A stretch of 64,000 bases of DNA, taken from contig JAGYIF010000003.1 of assembly GCA_018402735.1 (NCBI GenBank), positions 1 through 64,000 of the forward strand, written 5' to 3'. Made by a program: the position numbers and the translations under genes. Under the pieces are notes generated by a model that worked only from the letters and a program-made list of their open reading frames with translations, did no database searches and was not told the origin of the DNA. Shown in pieces: positions 41,530-52,323 of the stretch. Position 1 is the stretch's first letter. Each line of letters starts with the position of its first letter. The stretch is from Pelagibacteraceae bacterium. GTDB taxonomy: Bacteria; Pseudomonadota; Alphaproteobacteria; Pelagibacterales; Pelagibacteraceae.

Positions 41530-43808
41530 TTTGAAAATTGTTTAGAAAGTCTTTTAATCTCAAGCTTCTTTATCTTAAAAACAAATTCTTGCTTTGCAAC
41601 ATCAACGATAACCAATCCACCTTCTACTAATTTTCCATGAATAATTTCATTTGCTAATATTTTTTTAATTTTGTCATCAATTAAGCGAGCAACAGGTCTA
41701 GCGCCCATCGTTTTACTATAACCGAGTTCACATATTAAATCACAAGCTGATTCTGATAATTCTATTGTCACATCTCTAGCATTTAATTGAGTTTCTAATT
41801 CCAATACGAATTTACTTACAATTTTTTTAATTACAGATTTGTCTAAATGGTTGAATCTTATTAAAGAATCTAGTCGATTTCTAAACTCAGGTGAAAAAAT
41901 TTTATTTATAGTTTCTATATCAATTTGCTGATCTTTGTTTTTTACAAAACCGATTTCATTTTTTTCTAGATCTGTAGCTCCAGCGTTAGTGGTTAATATT
42001 AGTACAATATTTCTAAAATCTATTTTTTTACCATTTTGATCTGTTAAAATTCCATAATCCATTATTTGCAATAGTATATTATAAATATCCTGATGTGCTT
42101 TTTCTATTTCATCTATTAGCAAAATTGCGTGAGGATTTTTTTCAACCGACTCAGAAAGCAATCCTCCTTGATCAAAACCAACATAACCAGGAGGTGCTCC
42201 AATAAGTTTTGATATAGTATGCCTTTCAGAGTATTCAGACATGTCAAAACGAATTAGTTCTACACCAAGTGTATTAGCGAGTTGTTTTGCCAATTCTGTT
42301 TTTCCCACACCGGTTGGACCACTAAATAAGTAGCTACCAATTGTTTTTCTGGAATCTCTCAATCCAGATCTTGATAATTTAATTGAACTAGTTAGCGCCT
42401 CAATAGCGTGATCTTGACCATATATTAATCTTTTTAAATTCTTATCTAAATCTTTAAGATAATTTCTATCGTCCAGCGTGATGTTTTTTTCTGGTATTTT
42501 GGTCATTTTAGAAACAATTTTTTCCACATCCCCTTCTGTTAAAATTTCTTTTTTTTGATCATGTGGTTTTAATGACTCAAATGAACCAAGTTCATCAATA
42601 ATATCTATGGATTTATCTGGTAGTTTTTTATTTCCGATATATTTAAAAGAAAGATCAACTGATGCTCGGATAGCTTCATCTGAATATTTAACTTTATGAA
42701 ATGACTCATATTTATTTTTTAAACCATACATAATTTTATAAGCCTCTTCTACAGTGGGTTCTGCTACATCAATCTTTTGAAATCTTCTTTGTAATGCTCG
42801 GTCTTTTTCAAAATGTTGTCTATATTCAACAAAGGTAGTGGAGCCTACGCATCTGATTTGGCCTGATTGCAAAGCTGGTTTCAACATGTTAGCTGCGTCC
42901 ATAGAATTGCCGGATGTAGAACCCGTTCCAATTAATGAGTGAATCTCATCAATAAAAAGTATAAATTTTTTATTTTTTTCAATTTCATTTATGATAGCTT
43001 TTAATCTCTCTTCAAAATCACCTCGATAACGCGTTCCAGCAATTAGAACTCCCATATCTAATGAATATATAACGTTATCTTTTAAAACATCTGGGACTTG
43101 GTTGTGAAAAATTTTATTAGCCAATCCTTCGACAATGGCTGTTTTTCCAACTCCAGGATCACCAACTAATAAAGGGTTATTTTTGGTTCTTCTGCATAGA
43201 ATTTGCGTTATCCGTTCGATCTCTTGTGCTCTTCCTACTAAAGCATCTATATTATTTTTTTCAGCTTTTTGGATTAGATTAATACAATACGTGTCTAAAG
43301 CAGAGTTTTTAACTGAATTACTTGTTTTATGCGAGGGGTTAAAATGGTCTGTATAAGAAAAATTATCAATTTTAGTAATACCATGTGATATAAAATTAAC
43401 TACATCATACCTTGTTACTTCCTGTTCTTGTAAAAAATATGTGGCATGACTTTCGCGTTCAGCAAATAAAGAAACTAAAATATTAGCTCCTGTTACTTCG
43501 TTTTTTCCAGAAGATTGCACATGAACTATGGACCTTTGGATTACTCTTTGAAATCCAGCTGTTGGCTGTGGCTCTGCTTCTTTTTCAGAATTAATAATAT
43601 TATCTAATTCATTATCTATATAAAACTCTAAATTTTCTTTTAACAAAGCGGTATCTACACTACATGCCTTCATGACATTAAGGGCGTCAGGTTCATCAGT
43701 TAATGACAACAGTAAATGCTCTAATGTGACATACTGATGATTTTTTTCTGATGCAATTTTAAATGCTTGTGAAATAGCTTTTTCTAAAGTTTTAGTAAAA
43801 GTTGCCAT
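41526..43808 (-). CDS. clpA: ATP-dependent Clp protease ATP-binding subunit ClpA
   Basis: Clp N domain, GDPGVGKTAIVEGLA, FSGPTGVGKTELAKQLA; downstream of clpS. Confidence 0.97.
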   Translation of the reverse strand: MATFTKTLEKAISQAFKIASEKNHQYVTLEHLLLSLTDEPDALNVMKACSVDTALLKENLEFYIDNELDNIINSEKEAEPQPTAGFQRVIQRSIVHVQSSGKNEVTGANILVSLFAERESHATYFLQEQEVTRYDVVNFISHGITKIDNFSYTDHFNPSHKTSNSVKNSALDTYCINLIQKAEKNNIDALVGRAQEIERITQILCRRTKNNPLLVGDPGVGKTAIVEGLANKIFHNQVPDVLKDNVIYSLDMGVLIAGTRYRGDFEERLKAIINEIEKNKKFILFIDEIHSLIGTGSTSGNSMDAANMLKPALQSGQIRCVGSTTFVEYRQHFEKDRALQRRFQKIDVAEPTVEEAYKIMYGLKNKYESFHKVKYSDEAIRASVDLSFKYIGNKKLPDKSIDIIDELGSFESLKPHDQKKEILTEGDVEKIVSKMTKIPEKNITLDDRNYLKDLDKNLKRLIYGQDHAIEALTSSIKLSRSGLRDSRKTIGSYLFSGPTGVGKTELAKQLANTLGVELIRFDMSEYSERHTISKLIGAPPGYVGFDQGGLLSESVEKNPHAILLIDEIEKAHQDIYNILLQIMDYGILTDQNGKKIDFRNIVLILTTNAGATDLEKNEIGFVKNKDQQIDIETINKIFSPEFRNRLDSLIRFNHLDKSVIKKIVSKFVLELETQLNARDVTIELSESACDLICELGYSKTMGARPVARLIDDKIKKILANEIIHGKLVEGGLVIVDVAKQEFVFKIKKLEIKRLSKQFSN

Positions 43809-44114
43809 TTACTTAGGCTCCAATATACACTTCAGGGGGAAATTATTTTGTTTTGAATAATTGCTAACTTGGTAAATAAGGGTCTCGGCAACATCTTTGG
43901 GATAAGTTCCTACCACAGCAGATCCCTCGTTATGTATTTTCAATGTGATAATACTAGCTTTGTTAGTAGTTAAATTAAAAAACATAACTAAAATTTTAAC
44001 AACAAATTCCATAGTTGTAAAATCATCATTCAAAATTATTACATTATAAAAACTTGGAATTTTTTCTATTGTGGATAATTCAAGTTTCCTTGATTTATCA
44101 TGGGCTTTAGACAT
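43809..44114 (-). CDS. clpS: ATP-dependent Clp protease adaptor ClpS
   Basis: YNVIILNDDFTTMEFVVKIL, IHNEGSAVVGTYPKDVAETL. Confidence 0.96.
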   Translation of the reverse strand: MSKAHDKSRKLELSTIEKIPSFYNVIILNDDFTTMEFVVKILVMFFNLTTNKASIITLKIHNEGSAVVGTYPKDVAETLIYQVSNYSKQNNFPLKCILEPK

Positions 44115-45417
44115 TAAATGGCCTTCCTATGGAATAATATTTTATTTTTTTATTTGAAAAATATTTATCTTCATATAAATTTCTTAGATCAAAAATTTTT
44201 AAATTTTTATTTTTTGTTATTTTATCAAAATTCATATTTTTAAATTCGTCCCATTCTGTATGAATGACTAATAAATCTGAATTTTTTATAACTTCATTGG
44301 CATTTTTATAAAAATGCACTGATTTATAAGCATCAAAATTAGTTTTATTACCTGTGGGATCGTAATAATTAACTACGCATCCTTTTTTTATTAATGCTGG
44401 AATTATTTTAAGACTAGAAGAGTCTCTCATATCATCTGTATTAGCTTTAAAAGTAACACCTAAAAAACCCACGATTTTCTTCTTCGGTTTTTTTAAAATC
44501 TTAATTATTTTAGAGGTAATTAATGAACTTCGAGATTCATTTGATTTTATTACTGCATTAACTAATTGCAAATGAACTTTGTGATTACTAGCTGTTCTGG
44601 TTAATGCCTTTGTATCTTTAGGAAAACAAGATCCTCCGTAAGCGGGTCCAGCCCTTAGAAATCTGGAGCCAATTCTGGTGTCGGTTCCTATTCCAAGAGC
44701 AATATCTTCGACATTAATTCCCGTTTGTTCACAAAGATTTGCAATCTCGTTAATAAATGTAATTTTTGTCGCAAGAAAAGCATTTGCAGCATACTTTATT
44801 AGTTCTGCTGCCCTTCTTTTAACAATCAGAAATTTCGCTCCCTTATTAATTATTGGCGCATAAAGTTTTTCCATTATAGGTGTAACTTTTTTTGAATTAT
44901 TAGTTCCTATTACAACTCGATCTGGATATCTAAAATCCCGAATTGCTTCTCCTTCACGTAAAAATTCAGGATTTGATACAACATCAAACTTTTTTCTATT
45001 ATTACTTTTTAATAAAATAGCCTCAATTTTATCTCCCGTTCCAAGAGGTACTGTAGATTTTGTAATAATGATTTTATAAGAGTTTAGGTTTTTTGAAATA
45101 ATATTTGCCACATTAAATACACCAGTTAAATCAGCTGAAGATCCATCTTTTGAACTGGGAGTTCCGACTGCTATAAATACTACGTCGGAAGATCTAATTG
45201 CCTGATTTATATCTGATGTAAATTTAACTCTACCAGCCTCAAAATTTCTAATAACAATTTCTTCTAAACCAGGTTCGTATATTGGTATTATTCCTTGTTC
45301 TAAGTTTTTAATTTTTTCGCTATCCTTATCAACGCAATATACATTATTACCCAAATCCGAGAAAAGAACGCCAGATACAAGTCCAACATAGCCAGTACCG
45401 ATAAAGCAAATATTCAT
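44107..45417 (-). CDS. UDP-glucose 6-dehydrogenase
   Basis: ICFIGTGYVGLVSGVLFSDLG, NPEFLREGEAIRDFRYPDRVV, RAGPAYGGSCFPKDTKAL. Confidence 0.95.
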   Translation of the reverse strand: MNICFIGTGYVGLVSGVLFSDLGNNVYCVDKDSEKIKNLEQGIIPIYEPGLEEIVIRNFEAGRVKFTSDINQAIRSSDVVFIAVGTPSSKDGSSADLTGVFNVANIISKNLNSYKIIITKSTVPLGTGDKIEAILLKSNNRKKFDVVSNPEFLREGEAIRDFRYPDRVVIGTNNSKKVTPIMEKLYAPIINKGAKFLIVKRRAAELIKYAANAFLATKITFINEIANLCEQTGINVEDIALGIGTDTRIGSRFLRAGPAYGGSCFPKDTKALTRTASNHKVHLQLVNAVIKSNESRSSLITSKIIKILKKPKKKIVGFLGVTFKANTDDMRDSSSLKIIPALIKKGCVVNYYDPTGNKTNFDAYKSVHFYKNANEVIKNSDLLVIHTEWDEFKNMNFDKITKNKNLKIFDLRNLYEDKYFSNKKIKYYSIGRPFNV

Positions 45418-46223
45418 TAGCGTGATCCGATTAATCTAAATGATTTAATATAGCCATCCATAGTTCCACAATCTAAATATGAACCTTTGAAAATGCAACC
45501 TTTGAAGGACTGACCAGCATTTAGCATCATAGACATGGCATCTGTTATTTGAATTTCACCAAGAGAGCCTTTTTGGGTCTTGGAAAGATACTCAAAAATT
45601 TTTCTACTCAATATATATCTACCAATAATTACTAATGAAGATGGACTTTGTTTAATATTTGGTTTTTCTATTAATTTGTTAATATTAATAATATTTTTAA
45701 ATTTTTTATCAAAACCAACCACACCGTATCTATTTACTATGTTTTTTGGAACTTTTTTTACAGCTAATATTGATGCTTTACTTTTGTTATGAATATTTAT
45801 CAATTCTTTAGAGCAATTATTATTAATAATAATATCATCAGGCAAAATTAGCAAAAAATGAGATGATTTTATAAAATTTTTACAAGTATTAACAGCATCG
45901 CCAAGACCTTTTGCAGAATTTTGATAAATGAATTTTATTTTTTTTTTATATTTACTTAAGGAATTTAGTCTATTTAATAAATCGTGATTATTTTTTATTT
46001 TTTTTTCAAGAAAAAAATCTTTGTCGAAAAAATTTTTGATAATATTTTTTCTTTTAGATATAATTAAATAAATTTTTTTAATTTTAGCATCTTCACACTC
46101 TTGAAGAATTCTTTCTAAAATTGATAACTTTCCAAGGGGCCATAATTCTTTTGGTATAACCTTTGTTAGAGGTAACATCCTTGTTCCTAATCCTGCTAGT
46201 GGTATAATTGCTTCTTTAATCAT
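45417..46223 (-). CDS. galU: UTP-glucose-1-phosphate uridylyltransferase
   Basis: EAIIPLAGLGTRMLPLTKVIPKELWPLG, GLGDAVNTCKNF, LLILPDDI. Confidence 0.93.
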   Translation of the reverse strand: MIKEAIIPLAGLGTRMLPLTKVIPKELWPLGKLSILERILQECEDAKIKKIYLIISKRKNIIKNFFDKDFFLEKKIKNNHDLLNRLNSLSKYKKKIKFIYQNSAKGLGDAVNTCKNFIKSSHFLLILPDDIIINNNCSKELINIHNKSKASILAVKKVPKNIVNRYGVVGFDKKFKNIININKLIEKPNIKQSPSSLVIIGRYILSRKIFEYLSKTQKGSLGEIQITDAMSMMLNAGQSFKGCIFKGSYLDCGTMDGYIKSFRLIGSR

Positions 46224-46248
46224 AAATAAAGTAAAGAAATTGTCTTAA

Positions 46249-47055
46249 ATGAAAATTATAAAAAAATCTAATCAAATTAATAGTATTTTAGATCAATATA
46301 ACAATACAGGCTTTGTACCGACTATGGGAACGTTACATGATGGTCATATATCCCTAATTAAAAGAAGTAAAAAGGAAAATTCAAAAACAGTGGTAAGTAT
46401 TTTTGTTAATCCAAAACAATTCAATAAAAAAAAAGATTTCATAAATTATCCAACAAAAATAAAAAACGATATTATTTTGTGTAAGAAATACAAAGTTGAC
46501 TATTTGTTTCTTCCTTCTTTTAATGAAGTGTATGGATGGAAATCATTAAAATTTAAATATCCTAAAATGACAAAATTTATGGAACATAAATTTAGAAAAA
46601 ACCATTTTAAAGGAGTGTTAGATGTAATGTCTAAATTGCTTTCAATTGTAAAAAATACAAAAGTTTACATGGGCGAAAAAGATTACCAACAACTATATAT
46701 CATAAAACAATTTTGTAAAATTAACGAAATTACATCAGAAATTATTGCATGCAAAACTGTAAGATCAAGACGAGGATACGCTTTGTCTTCAAGAAATATA
46801 TTGCTGAATGAAAAATATAAAAAAATTATGAGCCTAGTCTACAAAATAATATTAAATTATAAATTATCTAATAAAGGTAAAATATTTGATGTTAGTTTTT
46901 TGATGAAACAAATAAAAAAAACTGGAGTTAATAAAATTGATTATATTGAGAATGTTAATCTAGAAAGTTTTTTGAAATCGAAAAAAGTTACTAACCATTC
47001 AAATATATTTATTGCCTATTACCTGGATGGGGTTAGATTAATAGATAATATTTAG
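46249..47055 (+). CDS. panC: Pantothenate synthetase
   Basis: GFVPTMGTLHDGHISLIKRSKKEN, VSIFVNPKQFN, MGEKDYQQLYIIK, SSRNILL. Confidence 0.96.
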   Translation: MKIIKKSNQINSILDQYNNTGFVPTMGTLHDGHISLIKRSKKENSKTVVSIFVNPKQFNKKKDFINYPTKIKNDIILCKKYKVDYLFLPSFNEVYGWKSLKFKYPKMTKFMEHKFRKNHFKGVLDVMSKLLSIVKNTKVYMGEKDYQQLYIIKQFCKINEITSEIIACKTVRSRRGYALSSRNILLNEKYKKIMSLVYKIILNYKLSNKGKIFDVSFLMKQIKKTGVNKIDYIENVNLESFLKSKKVTNHSNIFIAYYLDGVRLIDNI

Positions 47056-48434
47056 ATATTGAGTATATAACTTGCTAATCCTAAAAATGACAAAAATCCA
47101 AAAACATCAGTTACAGTAGTAACAAAAACACTTGATGAGATTGCAGGGTCAATTTTAAATTTATTCAAACCTACTGGAATTAATATTCCAAAAAAACCTG
47201 CAACGGTCATATTAATAATCATGGCCACAGCGATAAGAGCTGATAACCTAATATCTTGAAACCAAATAAAAATAGCTGCTCCAGAGATGAATGCAAAGAT
47301 CAAGCCATTAAAAAATCCCACTAAAAATTCTTTAGAGATAATTTTTCTAACGTTACTTGATACAAGTTCTTTCGTAGCTAATAATCTTACTGTCACTGTT
47401 AAGGTTTGGGTCCCGGCGTTACCGCCCATGGATGCAACAATAGGCATTAAAATAGCAAGAGCAACAACCTTTTCTATACTTTCATTAAATGCACTTATAA
47501 CTGTTGATGCCAAAATTGCGGTTAATAAATTTATAGTTAACCAAATAAATCTTTTTTTGGTAATACTAAAAGCGCTGTCTGATATCTTTTCGACACTAAC
47601 TCCTGCTAGTCTGAATGTATCTTCCTCTGCTTCTTCTTTAATGACGGTTACAATGTCATCACCCGTAATCATGCCAATCAAATGATTATTTTTGTCAACC
47701 ACGCCTGCTGAAAACAAACTGTATTGTTCAAAATTATAAGCGACCTGTTCTTTATCCATCTCCGCAGGTATTAAAAATTTATTACTCTTCATAATCTCGC
47801 TCATTTTAACTTCTCTTTCCGTTCGAAGTATTCTTGATGAGGCTACAGAACCAACTGGAACATTGAGTTGATTGATAATAAAAATTTCAAAAAAGTCTTT
47901 TGGCAATTCCTGTGTTTCTCTTAAATAATCTATGGTCTGACCGACAGTCCACCCTTGTGGCACTGCAGCAAATTCTCGTTGCATTATTCTGGCTGCAGAA
48001 TCTTCTGGGTAAGTACTAAATGTTTGCTCTAGTATATTCTTGTCCTCTAATGGAATTTTAGTAAGTACTTCTTCTTTTTTTTGTTCGGAAAGATTTTCTA
48101 CAATTTGCAGAGCATTATCAGACTCAAGACTATTAACAATTCGCACTATTCTGTCTGATGTGATTCTTTCTAAAATTTCTTTTTGTAGTTCATTCTTAAG
48201 CTCAACTATGACATTGGGGTTGATATTAAAATTCTCTAAATCAAATAACTCAAATCTTTTTTTTTCAGGTAAATTAGACACAACTTCAGCAACATCTGAA
48301 ATATGTAGCTTTGAAAGTAACAAATTGACTTCCGCAACATTTTTATTGTCAATTTTGTTAATTAAATCTTCTAGAAAAATATTGCTTATATTAAACTCTA
48401 CTTTTGTTGACTTTATTTGCTTATTGTTTTCCAT
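47052..48434 (-). CDS. mgtE: Magnesium transporter MgtE
   Basis: MgtE N domain, CBS domains, MPIVASMGGNAGTQTLTVTVRLLA. Confidence 0.97.
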   Translation of the reverse strand: MENNKQIKSTKVEFNISNIFLEDLINKIDNKNVAEVNLLLSKLHISDVAEVVSNLPEKKRFELFDLENFNINPNVIVELKNELQKEILERITSDRIVRIVNSLESDNALQIVENLSEQKKEEVLTKIPLEDKNILEQTFSTYPEDSAARIMQREFAAVPQGWTVGQTIDYLRETQELPKDFFEIFIINQLNVPVGSVASSRILRTEREVKMSEIMKSNKFLIPAEMDKEQVAYNFEQYSLFSAGVVDKNNHLIGMITGDDIVTVIKEEAEEDTFRLAGVSVEKISDSAFSITKKRFIWLTINLLTAILASTVISAFNESIEKVVALAILMPIVASMGGNAGTQTLTVTVRLLATKELVSSNVRKIISKEFLVGFFNGLIFAFISGAAIFIWFQDIRLSALIAVAMIINMTVAGFFGILIPVGLNKFKIDPAISSSVFVTTVTDVFGFLSFLGLASYILNI

Positions 48435-48461
48435 AATAATAAAAGTATTTTTCTTTATATA

Positions 48462-49109
48462 ATGAATATTGAAATTAAAATCAGCAAAAAACCAATTTTA
48501 TATCAAGCTGCAATCGATTTCTTAGAAGAAAGAGTTCTTAATATTCAGATGAATAAAGAACGCGAACTTATTTGGATTCTTGAACATGAGGATATTTATA
48601 CGTGCGGAACAAGTGGAAAAGATATTGAATTACTTGATAAAAACTTTTTTCCTACTGCCAAAACAAACAGAGGTGGAAAATGGACGTATCACGGCAAAGG
48701 GCAGAAAATCGTTTATTTTGTTTTAGATTTAAGCAAACGTGGCAGAGAAATTAAACAATTAGTCAGAAATGTAGAAAATTGGATCATAGAGACTTTAAAA
48801 GTTTTTAAAATAAACTCATATAACGATCCAAACAATATTGGCATATGGATAAAGAAAAATAATTTAGAATACAAAATAGCGGCTATAGGCATTAAAGTAA
48901 AAAAATGGGTAGCTTATCATGGCTTTGCTCTAAATTTAAATGTCGATATGAATAATTACAAAGCAATCATTCCTTGCGGTATCATGGATAAAGGTTTAAT
49001 CAATTTTTCTGAAATTACAAAACTACCTTCTGATGAAACTATCAATAAAGCGATTTTAGATAATTTTGAAAAAATTTTTACAAACCAGATTCTTTCAAAA
49101 AAACTTTAA
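48462..49109 (+). CDS. lipB: Octanoyltransferase LipB (start re-assigned)
   Basis: MNIEIKISKKPILYQAAIDFLEERV, NRGGKWTYHGKGQKIVYFVLDLSKRG, KIAAIGIKVKKWVAYHGFALNLNVD. Confidence 0.95.
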   Translation: MNIEIKISKKPILYQAAIDFLEERVLNIQMNKERELIWILEHEDIYTCGTSGKDIELLDKNFFPTAKTNRGGKWTYHGKGQKIVYFVLDLSKRGREIKQLVRNVENWIIETLKVFKINSYNDPNNIGIWIKKNNLEYKIAAIGIKVKKWVAYHGFALNLNVDMNNYKAIIPCGIMDKGLINFSEITKLPSDETINKAILDNFEKIFTNQILSKKL

Positions 49110-49971
49110 ATTGAGAAGGAGCTTCTATTTTGTAGGTTTTTTTTTTACCTAAGTACTCAAATATTACTTCATGACTATGTAACATTAAATATTTATTGTT
49201 ATTTTTATAATGAGGAATGAAATATTTATCATCACCGACTATAGGATGATTAATATGAAAAAATTGACGTCTTAACTGATGTTTTCTGCCAGTTATTGGG
49301 TTTGCTTGTACGTATGAAAAGTCTTTATTCTTTGATAATACAAAAAAATCTGTTTCTGCTTTAAATGTTTTAACTTTAGATTTATCTTTAAAAGTTAAAT
49401 TATGATCAAGTGTGCCCTCGTTAACTGGTAGACAGCCATACAATATAGCTAGGTAATTTTTTTTAACTACTTTATTTCTAAATTGCTCAGATAAGACTTG
49501 AGCAAAAGTTCTGTTACATGCAAGAATAATTAAACCAGAAGTTTCTTTGTCAATTCTATGGACTAAATAAAATTTTTTTTCATCAGAAAATTTATTCAAA
49601 ATATCAATTATATTTTTAGGAGATTTGCTTCCTGATTGGACTGCAATACCTGCTGGTTTATTTAAAATCATGTAGTCTTTATTTTCAAAGATAATATTAT
49701 TTTTTATTTCTTTATATTCATACATACTAGCTTGATATGAAAATTTTTTATTTTCTTCCTGTTTCTCATAATCAATATTTATAGCAACATTATCTCCAAT
49801 CTGGAGTTTGTAAGAACTTTTAACTTTTTTTTTGTTTACTTTTATTTTTCCTGATCTTAGAGATTTTTCAATAAATGACTGGTGAAATTTATAAACTTTA
49901 TTTTTAAGCCATCTATCAATTCTAGAATTTTCGTAATCTGCCTCAATTACAAAATATTCACTTATTATCAT
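49078..49971 (-). CDS. RluC/RluD-type pseudouridine synthase
   Basis: S4-like N-terminus; LVHRIDKETSGLIILACNR, TGRKHQLRRQFFHINHPIVGDDKY. Confidence 0.94.
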   Translation of the reverse strand: MIISEYFVIEADYENSRIDRWLKNKVYKFHQSFIEKSLRSGKIKVNKKKVKSSYKLQIGDNVAINIDYEKQEENKKFSYQASMYEYKEIKNNIIFENKDYMILNKPAGIAVQSGSKSPKNIIDILNKFSDEKKFYLVHRIDKETSGLIILACNRTFAQVLSEQFRNKVVKKNYLAILYGCLPVNEGTLDHNLTFKDKSKVKTFKAETDFFVLSKNKDFSYVQANPITGRKHQLRRQFFHINHPIVGDDKYFIPHYKNNNKYLMLHSHEVIFEYLGKKKTYKIEAPSQFKVFLKESGL

Positions 49972-50342
49972 TAAAGTAAATTTGATAATTTATAACCTAG
50001 AATAAAAAATAATAAGCCAAAAAATACAGAGACAAAAATATAGGTTACAGTTTGCATATATAAAGATTTATTTATTAAATTAAACAAATCCATAGAAAAA
50101 GTTGAAAAAGTTGTAAAGCCACCCAATAATCCTATAACTATAGAAATTCTAACAGTCTCACTAATTATTCCTTTGTCAAATAACGAAATAAAAACACCAA
50201 TAAAAAATGAGCCAAGAAGATTTACAATTACTGTGCTAATTGGAAAATTTGAGTAGAAAAATTTAGGAGTAATAACAAAAAAAGAATATCTTAAAACACT
50301 TCCAGCTGCTCCAAATAAAGCAACCAGTAGATAGAGTTTCAT
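49971..50342 (-). CDS. crcB: Fluoride ion channel CrcB/FluC
   Basis: FGAAGSVLRYSF, TVIVNLLGSFFIGVFI, GLLGGFTTFSTFSMD. Confidence 0.94.
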   Translation of the reverse strand: MKLYLLVALFGAAGSVLRYSFFVITPKFFYSNFPISTVIVNLLGSFFIGVFISLFDKGIISETVRISIVIGLLGGFTTFSTFSMDLFNLINKSLYMQTVTYIFVSVFFGLLFFILGYKLSNLL

Positions 50343-50818
50343 TATTTTTTGCTTGTTTTTTTTACTTCTTTAGAATCAGTAACTAAGTTTTTTGACTCTG
50401 GATTTTCCTTATCATTTACTTTTTTTTGAACAGGCCCAGAATCTTGACCCTTTGCATTAAAATCTTTATCTACTAATTCAATATAAGCAGTTGGTGCATT
50501 GTCACCAAAGCGAAAACCAGATTTTACAACTCTGCAATATCCACCTTTTCTATTCTCATATCTTTTTAATAAAGTAGTAGTTAATTTTATTACAGAAGAT
50601 TTATCTTGCAATTTCGAAAAAAGAGTTTTTTTTGCAGCTAAAGTGTTTTTCTTACCGATCGTGATAACTTTATCAATGATCGATTTCAATTCTTTAGCTT
50701 TTGGAACGGTCGTTTGAATTTGCTCATGCTTAATTAAAGAATTTAGCATATTTTGGAACATAGCTTTTCTGTGTTCAGATGTTCTATTTAGTTTTCTATG
50801 TCCGTGCCCGTGTCTCAT
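50342..50818 (-). CDS. rplQ: 50S ribosomal protein L17
   Basis: [37 protein letters not shown]; Lys-rich C-terminal extension. Confidence 0.98.
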   Translation of the reverse strand: MRHGHGHRKLNRTSEHRKAMFQNMLNSLIKHEQIQTTVPKAKELKSIIDKVITIGKKNTLAAKKTLFSKLQDKSSVIKLTTTLLKRYENRKGGYCRVVKSGFRFGDNAPTAYIELVDKDFNAKGQDSGPVQKKVNDKENPESKNLVTDSKEVKKTSKK

Positions 50819-50821
50819 GGT

Positions 50822-51838
50822 TTATTTGTATTCTTCCTCTAATTTTTTAGATAATTCAGCAATATTTTCAGGTGGCCAATTAGGAATTTCAATTCCTAAG
50901 TATAACGACATTCCGGATAGTACTTCTTTAATTTCATTTAAAGATTTTCTTCCAAAATTAGGAGTTCTAAGCATCTCTCCTTCTGTTTTTTGCACAAGAT
51001 CACCGATATAGATAATATTGTCATTCTTTAAGCAATTCATGGATCGAACAGAAAGCTCCAGTTCATCTACTCTTCTAAGAAGATTTTTATTAAATTCAGG
51101 CTCACTTTGAGTAGGCTGAACAATAACCTCTTTTGGTTCGTCAAAATTAATAAATAAAGACAACTGATCCTGAAGTATTCTCGCTGCAAAAGCTAAACAA
51201 TCGTCTGCAGCTACAGATCCATTAGTTTCAATTTCCATTGTTAATTTATCGTAATCTATCGACAAACCTTCCCTTGTGTTTGAGACATTATAAGAAACTC
51301 GTTTAACCGGACTGTAAACTGAATCGATAGGAATGAGACCTAATGGTGAATCTTTTTCTCTATTTTTGTCAGCAGAGACATATCCTTTTCCAGTATTAAC
51401 AACTAGTTCCATGTAGATTTTTGTATTTTCATCTAAATTACAAATAACTTGTTCAGGATTTAAAATCTCAATATCAGGATTCGAGTTAAGCATTTTAGCA
51501 GTTATCTCGCCTGGTCCTTTTGCATCTAAAATTAATTTTTTGGGTCCATTAGAATTTAATTTTAAAGATAGGGATTTAACATTTAACACAATGTCAGTAA
51601 CATCTTCTCTAACGCCATTAATTGAAGAAAATTCATGGAGTACGCCGTCAATTTGAATAGCTGTAACAGCCGTGCCTTGAATTGATGATAACAAAACTCT
51701 TCTTAATGCATTACCAAGTGTTAGTGCAAAACCTCTTTCTAAAGGCTCAACTACTATTTTGGCAAATTTTTTATCTTCACTTGCTTGAATATCTATTTTA
51801 GAAGGTTTGATTAATTCTTTCCAATTTTTGTCTATCAA
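50822..51838 (-). CDS. rpoA: RNA polymerase alpha subunit
   Basis: [29 protein letters not shown]; alpha-[26 protein letters not shown]. Confidence 0.98.
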   Translation of the reverse strand: MIDKNWKELIKPSKIDIQASEDKKFAKIVVEPLERGFALTLGNALRRVLLSSIQGTAVTAIQIDGVLHEFSSINGVREDVTDIVLNVKSLSLKLNSNGPKKLILDAKGPGEITAKMLNSNPDIEILNPEQVICNLDENTKIYMELVVNTGKGYVSADKNREKDSPLGLIPIDSVYSPVKRVSYNVSNTREGLSIDYDKLTMEIETNGSVAADDCLAFAARILQDQLSLFINFDEPKEVIVQPTQSEPEFNKNLLRRVDELELSVRSMNCLKNDNIIYIGDLVQKTEGEMLRTPNFGRKSLNEIKEVLSGMSLYLGIEIPNWPPENIAELSKKLEEEYK

Positions 51839-51862
51839 TGTTAGCTCCTGTATTATTAGTGG

Positions 51863-52321
51863 TTAAACTCTTCGTTTCTTTGGCGGTCTGCATCCATTGT
51901 GAGCAATGGGACTAGTGTCTTTAATTGACAAAATTTTAAATCCTCTTGCCTGTAATGCTCTTAATGCTGTTTCTCTCCCAGAACCTGGACCTTTTACTTC
52001 AACATCAATATTTTTAAGACCATATTCTGCTGCTTTTATCGCCGCATCATCCGCTGCAACTTGTGCCGCATATGGTGTAGACTTTCTTGAACCCTTGAAT
52101 CCCTTAGAACCAGCAGAAGACCATGAAAGAACATTGCCATCCTTGTCGGTAATAGAAACAATGGTATTATTAAAAGTAGCATTTACATAAGCTTTGCCGT
52201 TAATAACAGTTTTCTTTTCTTTCTTTTTTAATCTGAATTTGCTTTTCTTTTTAGAATCTTGCTTTTTGGTGTCAGCAACTTTTGCATCTTCAGGTTTCTT
52301 TTTAATATCTTCAGCGCTCAT
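51863..52321 (-). CDS. rpsK: 30S ribosomal protein S11 with Lys-rich N-terminal extension
   Basis: [44 protein letters not shown]. Confidence 0.98.
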   Translation of the reverse strand: MSAEDIKKKPEDAKVADTKKQDSKKKSKFRLKKKEKKTVINGKAYVNATFNNTIVSITDKDGNVLSWSSAGSKGFKGSRKSTPYAAQVAADDAAIKAAEYGLKNIDVEVKGPGSGRETALRALQARGFKILSIKDTSPIAHNGCRPPKKRRV

Positions 52322-52323
52322 AA

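Noticed and set aside
47287-47685. 132-aa plus-strand ORF inside mgtE
   Set aside because: Fully antisense to a well-conserved magnesium transporter; no recognisable family or independent support.
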